From contig JAYMTF010000377.1 of the NCBI GenBank assembly GCA_036897485.1, positions 1 to 38,063 of the forward strand: DNA of 38,063 nt, written 5' to 3'. Both the position numbers and the translations under genes were made by a program. The notes under the pieces were generated by a model. That model was not told the DNA's origin. It made no database searches and saw only the letters and a program-made list of their open reading frames with translations. Within the stretch, counting starts at the first letter, position 1. Each line of letters starts with the position of its first letter. This DNA comes from Pelargonium nanum. Lineage: Eukaryota > Streptophyta > Magnoliopsida > Geraniales > Geraniaceae. Below, piece by piece: positions 24,400 through 33,671 of the stretch.

Positions 24400-25165
24400 G
24401 GAGAAAAATGGTTGCCGGAACTTTTGGAGAGGCTATGAAGTGGAAATGGCCACTTTTTGACCCAATATGGTAAAGGGATTACATGGTGTTCTTAGGAATA
24501 ATAATTGTTGGAAACGAATATGGAGATTGAGAATGCAGGCAAAAATCCATGCCCAAAGTATAGAATTAAAAGAAGAAGAGATACCTAAAGAAAGTGCAAA
24601 TATTTTTAGAGGCCAATACCAATTTATTATCTCGAGTTTCGAAAAAGAAGAGGATTTTGTGGTTTTGGAGAAGTTTTCATATGATTTTGTGGTTCCGGAA
24701 AGCAATGATATGTACATTCTCTGGAGGGAGTTTGTATGGACGGCAATTATGAAGAACATAGTGCTTTTCTTCTCGACATTTGTGACATTGTTCCGAAGCT
24801 TTTGTTTTGGGTCATCTCTTCATTGTGTAGCGTAGAACGCACACTGAAGTCACGTGTGCAAAGATGGATGATGATCTTGTCTGATAGCAAAAATGTTGGG
24901 GGCTTTTTCACGAGCAAGGTGGATGTCGAGAACCTAATTGTGGGCCATCTTCACAAATCTGTGTGCTCTAGTGTTGTCTACTTTTCGCCTTTCAGCATAT
25001 GATTCGCTAAAATACCTGGCTGACATTGCTATATGGTTGATGCATAAGGAGCCAGCAATTATGATGTCCGCGACACATTTTTTACACTCTCCTGCTGCTC
25101 TTCCTCTTATGGTTTTGCCTATTCAAAGACTTCTCAAAATAAGAAGCGGGTTGCTCTACGGGTAA
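24400..25165 (+). pseudogene. unidentified coding-like fragment downstream of COG1
   Basis: Protein-like reading is visible in successive frames: one around 24530-24760 (FEKEEDFVVLEKFSYDFVVP and ILWREFVW), one at 24736-24990 (AFLLDICDIVPKLLFWVISS, then VERTLKSRVQRWMM and VENLIVGHLHKSVC), and one at about 25005-25163 (YDSLKYLADIAIWLMHKEPA, then LPLMVLPIQRLLKIRSGLLYG). The last block follows a strong acceptor-like 'cttttcgcctttcag' and ends at a GTAACT donor-like site, so at least one change of frame may be an intron. No start codon or complete gene can be built. I do not recognise the family. It could be a decayed copy of a multi-exon gene or the COG1 3' flank carrying an old insertion. Confidence 0.4.
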
Positions 25166-25588
25166 CTCTAGACTTATTCTCTCGATATTTTCTGCTTTCG
25201 CTTTTCAAATTTTGTTTCCTCGTATTATATTCATTTGATCTGTTCGGTTTTGATGAATGGTACTTTATAATTTTTCTTTTATACCAGTTTTCTCTCTTTT
25301 TCCTTGATTTTATATTGTGTTGAAACGATATAGTTCGTGGTTATATGCAAGTGACATGATATTAGGGTTGACGTGTTGAGTCTCTTCGCGGTTTTGCATT
25401 GTCCCATGCTTAAAATTTTAGTCGAAATAACTGCATATGTGTAGTTTTCTCATTCTCCTGAAGCAGTCCAGGCATGCCCTTTCTTTGCAATTTCTGAAAT
25501 GTGTTGAACCGCCCGGCTCTTCGGAGAAACTCATTATCTGTTAAGTCATTTTCTGATGCTTGATATTGTGCTAGATTAGAAATACTAA
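25166..25588. other. spacer between the coding-like fragment and the TRIM
   Basis: Bases 25440-25535 have a more coding-like composition than their surroundings; both strands have short open frames (for example SRHALSLQFLKCVEPPG on plus). No domain is recognised and I make no gene call. Confidence 0.35.
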
Positions 25589-26156
25589 TGACACGGGCCA
25601 AGAGAACTGACTCCGTGCGGTGCCCCATATTTTCGATTCGGAGGAAGGGGGCAGTCTTATCCATAGGCGTCAAAGCGCATTAAACACAATTCAAGCAATG
25701 AGTTTATACGTATATCATACTAATAAGCAAGCATGGAAGTGTGTCGCTTGGAGAAAACCACCCATAAGCTCAAACCTCGTGCTAGGCCGTTAAGTCCCTC
25801 TTGAACCTTCTTAAAAGGCACACCTACGTAACATCTAACACGTGACGCTAGTCTCTGCATAACTCTCTTATCAATTGTCACAGTAATGCTCAACTCGTGT
25901 CACAGTCTCGCAGACCACTTTGGAAAACACATGCCACCACGAACCGTCCTTGAGTTAGCTCTGATATCATTTGTCACAAGCCAAGAACCCATCTTGTGTG
26001 GTGCCCCAAACTCCCAATTCGGTGGGAGGAGTGACCAACCTTATCCTTGAGAGTTAGACACAATAAGCACAAATCCGGGACTTGCTCATACAATATTGAT
26101 CAACATCCGAATAACAAATATAAGAGTGTCTCGCAGCGAAGACCACCCCTAGAACA
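25589..26156 (-). mobile_element. fossil TRIM (miniature LTR retroelement)
   Basis: Two similar direct repeats of about 185 bases, 25589-25772 and 25972-26156, flank only about 200 bases. Both begin TG and end CA, and share 'gccaaga', 'ggtgcccca', 'ttcgg.ggag', 'gtgt.tcgc' and 'gaccaccc'-like blocks in order. Next to the right-hand repeat, at about 25950-25971, the minus strand reads TGATATCAGAGC, close to the initiator-Met tRNA primer site (TGGTATCAGAGC) used by plant LTR elements. This sets the orientation to minus. The internal part encodes nothing. The two LTRs are strongly diverged, so the element is old. A target-site duplication was not found. It is a non-coding relic. Confidence 0.65.
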
Positions 26157-26929
26157 TTTGTGGAAAATATTATACATTTGATTTTACGGTATTACTATAC
26201 AATTGTTACTTGTTAAGCAGAGTACTATTAAGCATTTGCGAGCATATCAGACTTGCTTGTGTGAATATTTACTATAATTTTGGATAGTTTTTCTATCAAT
26301 TTTACTTGTGCTGTGTGAAAAATAATTGAAACTAATATATTATGAAAGTTAATGTTGGAGACCAGTTGATTGTCTTAAAGTAACTATCTACTTTCTTTTA
26401 TCTTCATAGCATGGAATTTTACTTTTAAGTCACAGTTCACATCCTTTAGATATGATACTCATAATCATTTAACTTTGTTACAATGAGCTTAAGTCAAATA
26501 CTAATAAAAGTGTTTATAATATTATTAAAATTAAATAAAACACAATTTAAAAATAAAAACGTTATATTCATGTATCTTCAAAAGCTCGTATGTTTTTACA
26601 CCTATAGTTGTATGCAAGTAGTATATATGAAAAATACATGCACCTAACACACATACACGAACATCTTCTCTTTTTTACAGGGGAATTTTCACGTACCGAT
26701 TGGTAATAGTATTTACAAACATTTCTCGCTCTAGTGAATGTTTGTTAGCACATTGATGATTTTTCTGTAGTTTTAGTATTGTTTATCTATGTGTTATTTT
26801 TCACACTGATCAACGTCTAGAAAGAGCTTGTTCGGAAAAAAATTGGTACGCAACAAACGCACATGCCCCAATACCCTCTCTTTTAAAAATGGCAAATAGG
26901 TTGTTATGGAAAGTTGTGTTTATGTGAAC
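26157..26929. other. AT-rich spacer
   Basis: No gene, RNA or clear repeat is supported. Confidence 0.5.
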
Positions 26930-27480
26930 CCACATTGGTAAATGTTAGGTTAGAGCTTTGAAGAGAGGTGTTGAGGTAGGGGACAAGAAGCATGTAATTA
27001 AGGAGAAGAAAGGGATTGAACAGAAAGAAATGTTCTTTTGTTCTCTTCTCTCACTGTTTTGCTCTCACATCAACAACACACAACCTCTGTTTCTCTTGAA
27101 ACCTTGGTTAGTGTGTGTGTTGTAAAGCCAAAAATCAGGAATGGAACAGAATAGAAGGTTTTAGTGTTTTACAGTGAAGTATTGATTGTGATTGTAAATA
27201 TGAGAGAGAGAGTGGTCAAGTCATGGTCACAAAGAGGGTCATGGTGTTGGCACTGTCCAATTAATGCTCAATATCTGAAAATCTTCAAACCCCATAGCTT
27301 ACTAGCATCCTTGGAGTAGTGTAGTGTTTTAGTTTTAAGTTTGTAGTGTTAGGCCTAAACCCTCCATATTGGTAGTTGGTGCCCTTGTAATGACCCTTTG
27401 GAAGGGATGGTGGGTCACTTACATTTTTGGGAAGTTATTCTGCATGTATTGTCGGTGCATGTGTTTTACAGGTAAAAAGT
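26930..27480 (+). other. leader-like, possibly transcribed non-coding stretch
   Basis: Within otherwise AT-rich spacer, 27000-27110 has the CT-rich look of a plant 5' leader ('gttctcttctctcactg', 'acatcaacaacacac'). It is followed by about 370 bases of more balanced composition and no open frame of note. A short imperfect inverted repeat (GACCC...GGGTC) lies at about 27390-27416. This is a composition-based suspicion only. Confidence 0.2.
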
Positions 27481-28849
27481 CGGCAGAACTTGGAATTAGA
27501 ATTATGTTATGCAACACAATTTGAGTTTAAGTTGTTTTGAATTCCGTTTAGTTACATTTGTGTCGATAAATTAACCTTTTTAATAATTGGGTTGTGTTCG
27601 GGTTGAATCAATTTAACTCGTTTAAATAATTGTTTCTATTCAATTGTTTTGTTGATGTGCCAGGTGCTACCTTTGTTGAATTCGTTTAATCTGTCTAACT
27701 CTTTACTGTTCCACTTATTTATATAATTATTTTATTCAATTATTTTGTTAATGTGTTGGGTTATATGCTGATTACGAGTTATTTAAATCTACATATGAAA
27801 GTTTGTGATATTTTAGGTTAAGTTTTTGTAGGATAATCATATGAAAAAGTCAGGCAAACAAATTTGAATTATATATATATATATATTGAATGCTACTATG
27901 CATATAATTAAATGCAATGTGATGATTGCAAAAGTACAACAATTTTTTATATTATGTTTGTATTGTGTGATCTCTGCATGAACAGATTACAATGTGTGAT
28001 ACAGATGAGAGTATTGAATGCTGAGAAAATAAAAATGGTAGCTTTTTTTGTTTGTTTGTTTTGTCTCTGTGATGGATTGATGACCATTCCTCAGCAAAAC
28101 AGCTTTCAATTCAATTCAGTTCATGTTGGTGTGCATATATAGTTAGTTTCTGCCACAACACACACAATTCAGTCAATACAAATTTTAAATAGTACACTAA
28201 TTAATTTTGACTCAACCTACACACTCCATACCTGAGAATCTCAGACCTCACAGATACATTTGGACCCATCAGTGAATGAATAATAAATAGAAGGGCCTTT
28301 TTGTCTTCCTATTCGGATTTTGAATTTGTTCGTTGTCGAGTTTACAAAAATAAATCTGAATTTAATATGAAATGGGTTCGAATCAAATTGAATTTTAGTG
28401 TAAAATACGATGATTTGGATGGATTTTGTTTGAACTTTGATCGGTATTGGAAATAGTAAGAAATATGTTAATTAGTTATCTTTGTCAAGTGAATTATTAT
28501 CATATACTTTCACTAATTTATGTGTTAACTAGAATTTATAACATTTTCTTACATGTCACTTGGGAAACTGAAAAATGCACAATTACTATAAAGATCGATG
28601 TGAGAAAATGAAAAAAGAAAGAGATATAGCTTATTTTATGCATCATTTTATAAATGTAAGTTACACATACATTTTTGTATTGTTAATTGTACGAGAATTT
28701 TGTATTGTCCAATTATTCATTCATTTTTGGATCGATAAAGATATGAAAGCTCATTGACAGTTGTTTGCAATCGGAACACTTTTTATTTTTCTTTTCACTG
28801 ATAAATGTATTTAAATCTCATCATTATTATAATTAAGAACGATATAATT
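27481..28849. other. AT-rich spacer
   Basis: No gene is supported. Bases 27540-27680 carry 'gggttgtgttcgggttgaa'-type wording related to the dispersed repeats at 11040-11460. A TA run is at about 27868-27890. Confidence 0.45.
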
Positions 28850-29595
28850 ACTTTACCTATAATGGCTATAATTAATTGGTCGAATAATTAATCCACTATT
28901 TTGAGAAAGAAAAGACACCTAAGAAGGATCAGTGAGCGGCGTCATCTCTTGATGGAGATGACTGTCGTCCTACTGAACTTATTGTGATATTAAATACTCA
29001 GTAACACATTCATCGTAAACACCCTGCCGCCACCGACGTCATATCCCCTATTATTTGTTGGTGGCGGTAGTAGGGTTATCTTCACGGCTAGCACAAAGAA
29101 TAGATGACTCAGTTCTCGTCGGAAAAAAGTAAAAATTAATTCAAGGCAATTTTACATAACTTTCAAAATAAGAACACAAAAATCATGATTACCGTAATCA
29201 ATAACAAAGAAAAAGGGTTAATGGCTCAATTCAATCCTTTTATTTTGAGAAGGATCAATATTTTGACGTAGTCTCCGGCCACCATCTAGGCGGCTTAAAC
29301 TGAATAACGAACAACCGTCCCCATTTTCAATTTTTCTAATCATTTGCTAGCGGCGACAATAGAAGATCTTTGTTGTCGCCGCTTATGCACTAAGAACACA
29401 TGCGTCAATTCTCCTTGAACAAATTTAAAATACTCCAATTTTATCATAATCTTCAAAACAATAACAACTAAAAAATATGATTATCATAATTAATCTCAAA
29501 CACAACGATAAACTAATGTCATATAATTCATTACTCAATTTAATTAATCCTACATCTAGAGAAGGAAAAAAATAAGAAGAAGAAGCTAAAAATGA
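28850..29595 (-). repeat. decayed tandem copies of the AS2 3' end
   Basis: Two older copies follow the AS2 stop. In copy 1 (about 29155-29400) 'aggcggcttaaactg' at 29288 matches 'aggcggctgaaactg' at 29626 in AS2 (offset 338), and the flanking 'ggccaccatct' matches 'ggccgccatct'. In copy 2 (about 28850-29100) 'atcccctattatttgttggt' at 29043 matches 'atcccctaaacacctgctgg' at 29688 (offset 645). Spacer phrases such as 'ttttgagaaggatca' also recur. No reading frame survives. Confidence 0.75.
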
Positions 29596-30147
29596 TCAAT
29601 ACTCCGGCGGTCCGGCCGCCATCTTAGGCGGCTGAAACTGGCTGAGCTGCCCAATACTCCCAAACATCCCGGCGTCTCCGCCGTCAAATCCCCTAAACAC
29701 CTGCTGGTGGCGGTAGCATTCTCCGCCGCCGCCGATGAGGTTGGCTCCAAGCTGGCTCTGGGCGGCGGCGATGAGGCCGAGGTGGCTCTGGTACTTGGAG
29801 AGCTCCGACTGAGCACAGGTGAGATCCACCTGGAGCTGCCGGAGCTTGTGCTGGAGGAGGGAGATGACGCCGACGCAACCGTAGACGGGGTCGCGGAGGC
29901 GCATCTCCGCCTCGTAGGCCAGCGAGTTGACGGCGTCGTCGCGCTGGCCCGGGTGGAGCTCGTTGAGAAGTTTGGTCACGTTGCTGGCGCCGAACACCTT
30001 GTGGACGTTCGCAAACTTTTGCGGGTTGTCCGGCGGGAAGTAGGGGGCGAACACGCACTCCGGCTGGCATTTCCGCCGGAGGAACTTGCATGCCGCGCAC
30101 GGCGGCGAGTTGGAAGCTGCGGCGGCGGGAGATGACAGTGATGCCAT
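29596..30147 (-). CDS. AS2: LOB-domain transcription factor ASYMMETRIC LEAVES 2 (LBD6)
   Basis: Single-exon gene, 183 aa. The LOB domain has the zinc-finger-like block C17-x2-C20-x6-C27-x3-C31 (CAACKFLRRKCQPEC), the GAS block (KFANVHKVFGASNVTKLL, 44-61), the LAYEAEMRLRDPVYGCVG segment and a leucine-zipper-like coil (ISLLQHKLRQLQVDL, 95-109). The coil marks a class I LBD. Beyond the domain, SELSKYQ, the LGLIAAAQSQLGANL stretch and the C-terminal GQLSQFQPP resemble AS2 rather than other LBDs. By family knowledge AS2 acts in the nucleus with the MYB protein AS1 to repress KNOX genes and set leaf upper-side identity. The coding region is far more GC-rich than its flanks. The ATG at 30147 sits in a strong CCATGGC context directly after an A18 tract of the mRNA. 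Confidence 0.95.
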   Translation of the reverse strand: MASLSSPAAAASNSPPCAACKFLRRKCQPECVFAPYFPPDNPQKFANVHKVFGASNVTKLLNELHPGQRDDAVNSLAYEAEMRLRDPVYGCVGVISLLQHKLRQLQVDLTCAQSELSKYQSHLGLIAAAQSQLGANLIGGGGECYRHQQVFRGFDGGDAGMFGSIGQLSQFQPPKMAAGPPEY

Positions 30148-30149
30148 GG

Positions 30150-30167
30150 TTTTTTTTTTTTTTTTTT
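30150..30167 (-). promoter_or_regulatory. A18 tract directly before the AS2 start codon
   Basis: On the coding strand the leader ends with 18 A residues followed by CC and the ATG. A TATA-like TATATAT lies at about 30200-30209 (minus strand CTATATATATTC), so the leader would be only about 30 bases long and mostly poly(A). Confidence 0.75.
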
Positions 30168-30394
30168 CCTCAAGTCAGTGCAATGTATTGACAATGTGAA
30201 TATATATAGGCAGCCGGAGGTATTAGCCGATGCACAAAATAAATGGATTGAGTCGGTTTACTGGAACAAATATTAATGTTAATCTATGACGTCCAAACTT
30301 TAATATATTTAGCTAAATTTTAATCATTAGTTTTTTGTTTGATATTTTTTTTCATATACATAGTGCCGGAAGTTTAGCCAAGAGATGAACGAAA

Positions 30395-30475
30395 TAGATC
30401 TGAACGGAGTGTTCTGTGCCTAAAAATTTATTGGGACGAGTATAAATGTTAATTGGTGAGGTGACATCACTCCAT
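30395..30475 (+). repeat. dispersed repeat, copy 1 (AS2 upstream)
   Basis: A core at 30416-30438 ('gtgcctaaaaatttattggg' and three more bases) and about 50 flanking bases match the reverse complement of 32360-32430. It is probably a short non-autonomous element. Confidence 0.6.
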
Positions 30476-30499
30476 TTGCTTTGAATCATCACTCCATTT

Positions 30500-30860
30500 T
30501 TATTCTCTCTTTCTATATATATATGTGTAGGTGTGTATGTATGTATTTGCATGTGTGTGAAAATGAAAAAACCTAACTCATTATGACTAGAAAGTAGAAA
30601 GAAGTGGGGGTCCGTTTGAATTGGGGGATTGAGTTTTGCATGTAGAATATGCGAGTTTTGTTCAGTCTGACTCGTAATTTTAAAAAATAATATCTAGTCT
30701 AAAAATGAGTCAGGACAATTTTATGTGATCCAGACTAACATATTTTTTTTTTGAGATTTTATATATATGTATTTACATGTGTGGGAGAGCGAAAAGACCT
30801 AATACATTATGACTAGAAAGAAGTGGGGGTCCGTTTGAATTGTGGGTCTCAGTCATGTTC
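30500..30860 (+). repeat. direct repeat in the AS2 upstream region
   Basis: The block 'cattatgactagaaag' to 'gaagtgggggtccgtttgaa' occurs at about 30578-30622 and again at 30806-30841 (offset about 219), each preceded by 'tatatatgt' and 'gtgtgtg/gtgtggg' wording. Confidence 0.75.
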
Positions 30861-31394
30861 ATTTTATGTGATCTAACACTTTCTTTTTTGGTAGAGTTTT
30901 GGGTGCGTATGAGTTTAGTCATAATGATTGGCGTTAGGTTAGATCAAGATAATAAAAAGACGAGATCATGTTAACAATTTATTTTTAATTTGCGAGAACA
31001 GAATGTCCGACTAAATTGATGATATAGTTTCAACACCGTGACACTCAATATGAATGTATATTGTTAGTGTTGAAAGTGAAAAAAAATCAGAATTATTTAG
31101 TGGTTGTTGGTATATTTAGTATAATTGTTTGAATATTCGCTACTAGTTTGGTAATTAATCTCGAGTGTATATGGTTAATATTGAAGGCGAAAAAATTGTT
31201 CACGAACATATCCGATGTTTCATAAAATTGCAGACTCAAAAGTTTAAAATTATATATCACTTTGGTAATAAATCTCGCATTTATGCGGAAAATATTTAAA
31301 TCTTTTTGAAAGTCATAAGCTCTAAATATGTATTTTTTGTGAAAATGAAATGAACTTGTTCATAATTAAGATAATCATTTTCTCTTTTCGATCT
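30861..31394. other. AT-rich spacer with a 12-bp hairpin
   Basis: No gene is supported. CATAATTAAGAT at 31361-31372 and its exact complement at 31391-31402 form a stem around an 18-base loop. Confidence 0.5.
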
Positions 31395-31525
31395 TAATTA
31401 TGAGGTTTTCGAAGAGGGCCCGTTATCAACACTAGATCAACACCTTTAAGCCATACCACGCTTCGACTAATACTCATTCGAGTCGGGTAGGACCACAAGG
31501 GCGACAAAACTCTCACTCCCAAGTT
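31395..31525 (-). mobile_element. SINE family B, truncated copy 2
   Basis: Read on the minus strand it has CTTGTGGTCCTACCCGACTC, CGAATGAGTATTAG, GGCTTAAAGGTG and AAAACCTCAT in the same order as the copy at 31905. The tRNA-like head is missing. Confidence 0.65.
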
Positions 31526-31904
31526 TTTTGGGTTTGGATTGCATTAAATCAATTTGATAAACCAACACATTTTACATGTAAGTCTAAAAATTTGATCAAA
31601 AACTCGCAACTTATATGTTTCGGGTTGCTTATTTATGAACCCGATCCAAAACCCGACTTGTCATACAGTACTGGTTGCAGCTGGTGGTTGAGCTTCTTGA
31701 TCTCTTTCTTTATAGTTTCTTCAGTCAAACACTAGACTCCCTTTTTTCACTATTGTGCTACACAACACAGGAACAACTACTGTATCTGTAGACTGTTGAA
31801 AAATAAAACCAAATTTATATTAAAACAATATTGGGATCTTCAAAAAAATAATAGAAAATTTCCAAAATATGCTCATTCTTTTTGTCAAAAAATAAAATGT
31901 TTTA
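31526..31904. other. spacer, repeat-like at its left
   Basis: Bases 31545-31670 have 'gggttgcttatttatgaacc' and 'cccgatccaaaacccgac' wording like the dispersed repeats at 11040-11460. There is no gene. Confidence 0.4.
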
Positions 31905-32128
31905 CCACCAAATGCGTGAGTCAACTAGTAAAAGTTTGTTCCAGCTTAACCTGAGGTCTCGAGTTCGAGTCTTATGGAATGCAGCTGCGTTAAAACTTTG
32001 TAAGAAGAGCTTTGCCGCTCTTGTGGTCCTACCCGGCTCGAATGAGGATTAATCTGGGTGTGGTAGAACGGCTTAAAGGTGACAACCGTCAGTTTGCGGG
32101 CACGCTCAAAAACCTCATGGTTTAGAAA
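31905..32128 (+). mobile_element. tRNA-derived SINE, family B, most complete copy
   Basis: The head reads GTCAACTAGTAAAAGTTTGT (A-box-like), then GAGTTCGAGTC (B box, 31961-31971). The body follows (CTCTTGTGGTCCTACCCGGC, CGAATGAGGATTAATCTG, GGCTTAAAGGTG, AAAAACCTCATGG) and ends in an A-rich tail at about 32124-32132. It gives the reference order for the copies at 17145 and 31395. Confidence 0.75.
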
Positions 32129-32359
32129 AAAAAATGTTTTTGGTGTTACTAATGTTGAGTTAGTGTACTACCATAAATAAAGCAAAGTTCGGCCCAATTA
32201 ACTATATGGGCTCAAGTGGGCCTAACAATGGACTCACAAAATGTTGAGATTAACCAGAGAGTAACAAAGGTGGTCTCATCAATAATAATAATTATTATTC
32301 TAATTAGACAAAAAAAGACTCTCAACCCTCAACCAATAAATCATGATCAATTAGGTAAT

Positions 32360-32430
32360 GCCACATTAGTGATTAACACTCATATCCGTCCCAATAAATT
32401 TTTAGGCACGAAGCGCCCCGCTCGGATCCA
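32360..32430 (-). repeat. dispersed repeat, copy 2
   Basis: Reverse-orientation match to 30395-30475, with its core at 32387-32409. A family A SINE lies just to its right. Confidence 0.6.
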
Positions 32431-32442
32431 TTTAGTTTGTCT

Positions 32443-32616
32443 TTTTTTTTTTTTTTCAATTTGGAATTTGATCAGTTGAGCTACACAATAGGGGGTAGTT
32501 GTCTCCTATAAACCCAAATAAACCCACCCCATACCGCATGCATGGAGACTCGAATCCGAGACCTCTAAGAAAATCCGAAGCGCTTAAACCGCTTCGCCCA
32601 ACATGCTTTGGTTGTT
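32443..32616 (-). mobile_element. tRNA-derived SINE, family A, copy 2
   Basis: Minus-strand head GCATGTTGGGCGAAGCGGTT, B-box-like GGATTCGAGTC, body with GGGTGGGTTTATTTGGGTTT and GTAGCTCAACTGATC, and an A-rich tail at the T run 32442-32456. GTTTGTCT at 32435-32442 and 32617-32624 is a probable target-site duplication. Confidence 0.75.
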
Positions 32617-32624
32617 GTTTGTCT

Positions 32625-33671
32625 CTTGGCTGAGATTCCTGATACTCTTCTAATTATTATCAAACAATTTATACTAATTAGACATCAGCTTTTAACAGAC
32701 CTAAAAAAAACACTAGTGTGACATGCCTAACATATTGATCGATTATTTACTATGAATATGTATAAATATATTAAATTTCGGGTTCTCGTAGAGCTTTATA
32801 GGCTTGACACAAGAAGTAAAGAGAGCTTCTATCAAGAATCATGTTGGAAACATCGAAGGGACTCAAATTGAGTCTCTATAAGACCTTGTCTGGTAGCACT
32901 TATGAAAATGTGTCACATCATCAAGATAACAACTTTTATTTCTTAATTTTGTAATGATGAAAAATTAGGAAGAAGTAATTTTTTTTTACTTATGTCATAA
33001 AAAGTAGAGGACGTCTCCCTTCTTTCAAGTTTTGTAATGATAACTTATTAAAATATTAATATAAATCATACAAAATCACTTTTTGCTACTTTTGTTACCA
33101 AACAACATTTACTTCTATAAGTAGCTCTAAAAGTAAGAAGAAATGCTATCAAACAACCACTAATGGTCCTCACAAAAAAAATCAGGGGTCGATGATACTC
33201 AAATTGATCAATGTTTTCATTTGTAAAAATTTGTTCTCTTATTGGACACATGGCTATAATTGATTGACTATCAATATATATATATATATATAAATTTGAA
33301 GACGCTCTATATAGAGTATGACCCTTTATCAAAATTTTCGATTATTACACAGATCTCAAAGTGTCGATGACTTGATGACCTTTATTGCAGATGCTCTAAA
33401 TAATTGCTGATTTTATGTCCGACTTAAGATTACTATGATTCAACTCGTACATAAAAGTGAGTCAAAAACTATTTATACAACTAAGACCTTTAAAAAAATA
33501 CATCAAATCTCAAAGGTTTCAATTTTCAAAACCTAAATTAGGAGAGCGAAACATATTCCCATAACCCAATAATTACGTAATTAGGGTTTAAACATTGATT
33601 TGACGATGAAGAGACAGCGAGAGACTCGTTAACTGTAAACACACACTGAGCTCTTTTGCTCTGCAACAACA
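32625..33671. other. spacer upstream of the acidic-repeat gene
   Basis: No gene is supported. A TA run lies at 33270-33292. The last 100 bases ('aattagggtttaaac', 'gaagagacagcgagagac') look like a promoter/leader. Confidence 0.5.

Noticed and set aside
24736-25165. A Mediator-subunit identity for the fragment downstream of COG1
   Set aside because: I considered it because of the general look of the protein, but could match no remembered Mediator sequence, so no family is claimed.
29707-30135. 142-residue plus-strand frame and two further minus-strand frames over AS2
   Set aside because: They are shadows of the GC-rich AS2 coding region; only the LOB-domain frame makes sense.
31905-32616. 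tRNA genes suggested by A- and B-box-like motifs
   Set aside because: The motifs belong to repeated SINE heads; no cloverleaf with anticodon arm and acceptor stem could be folded by eye.
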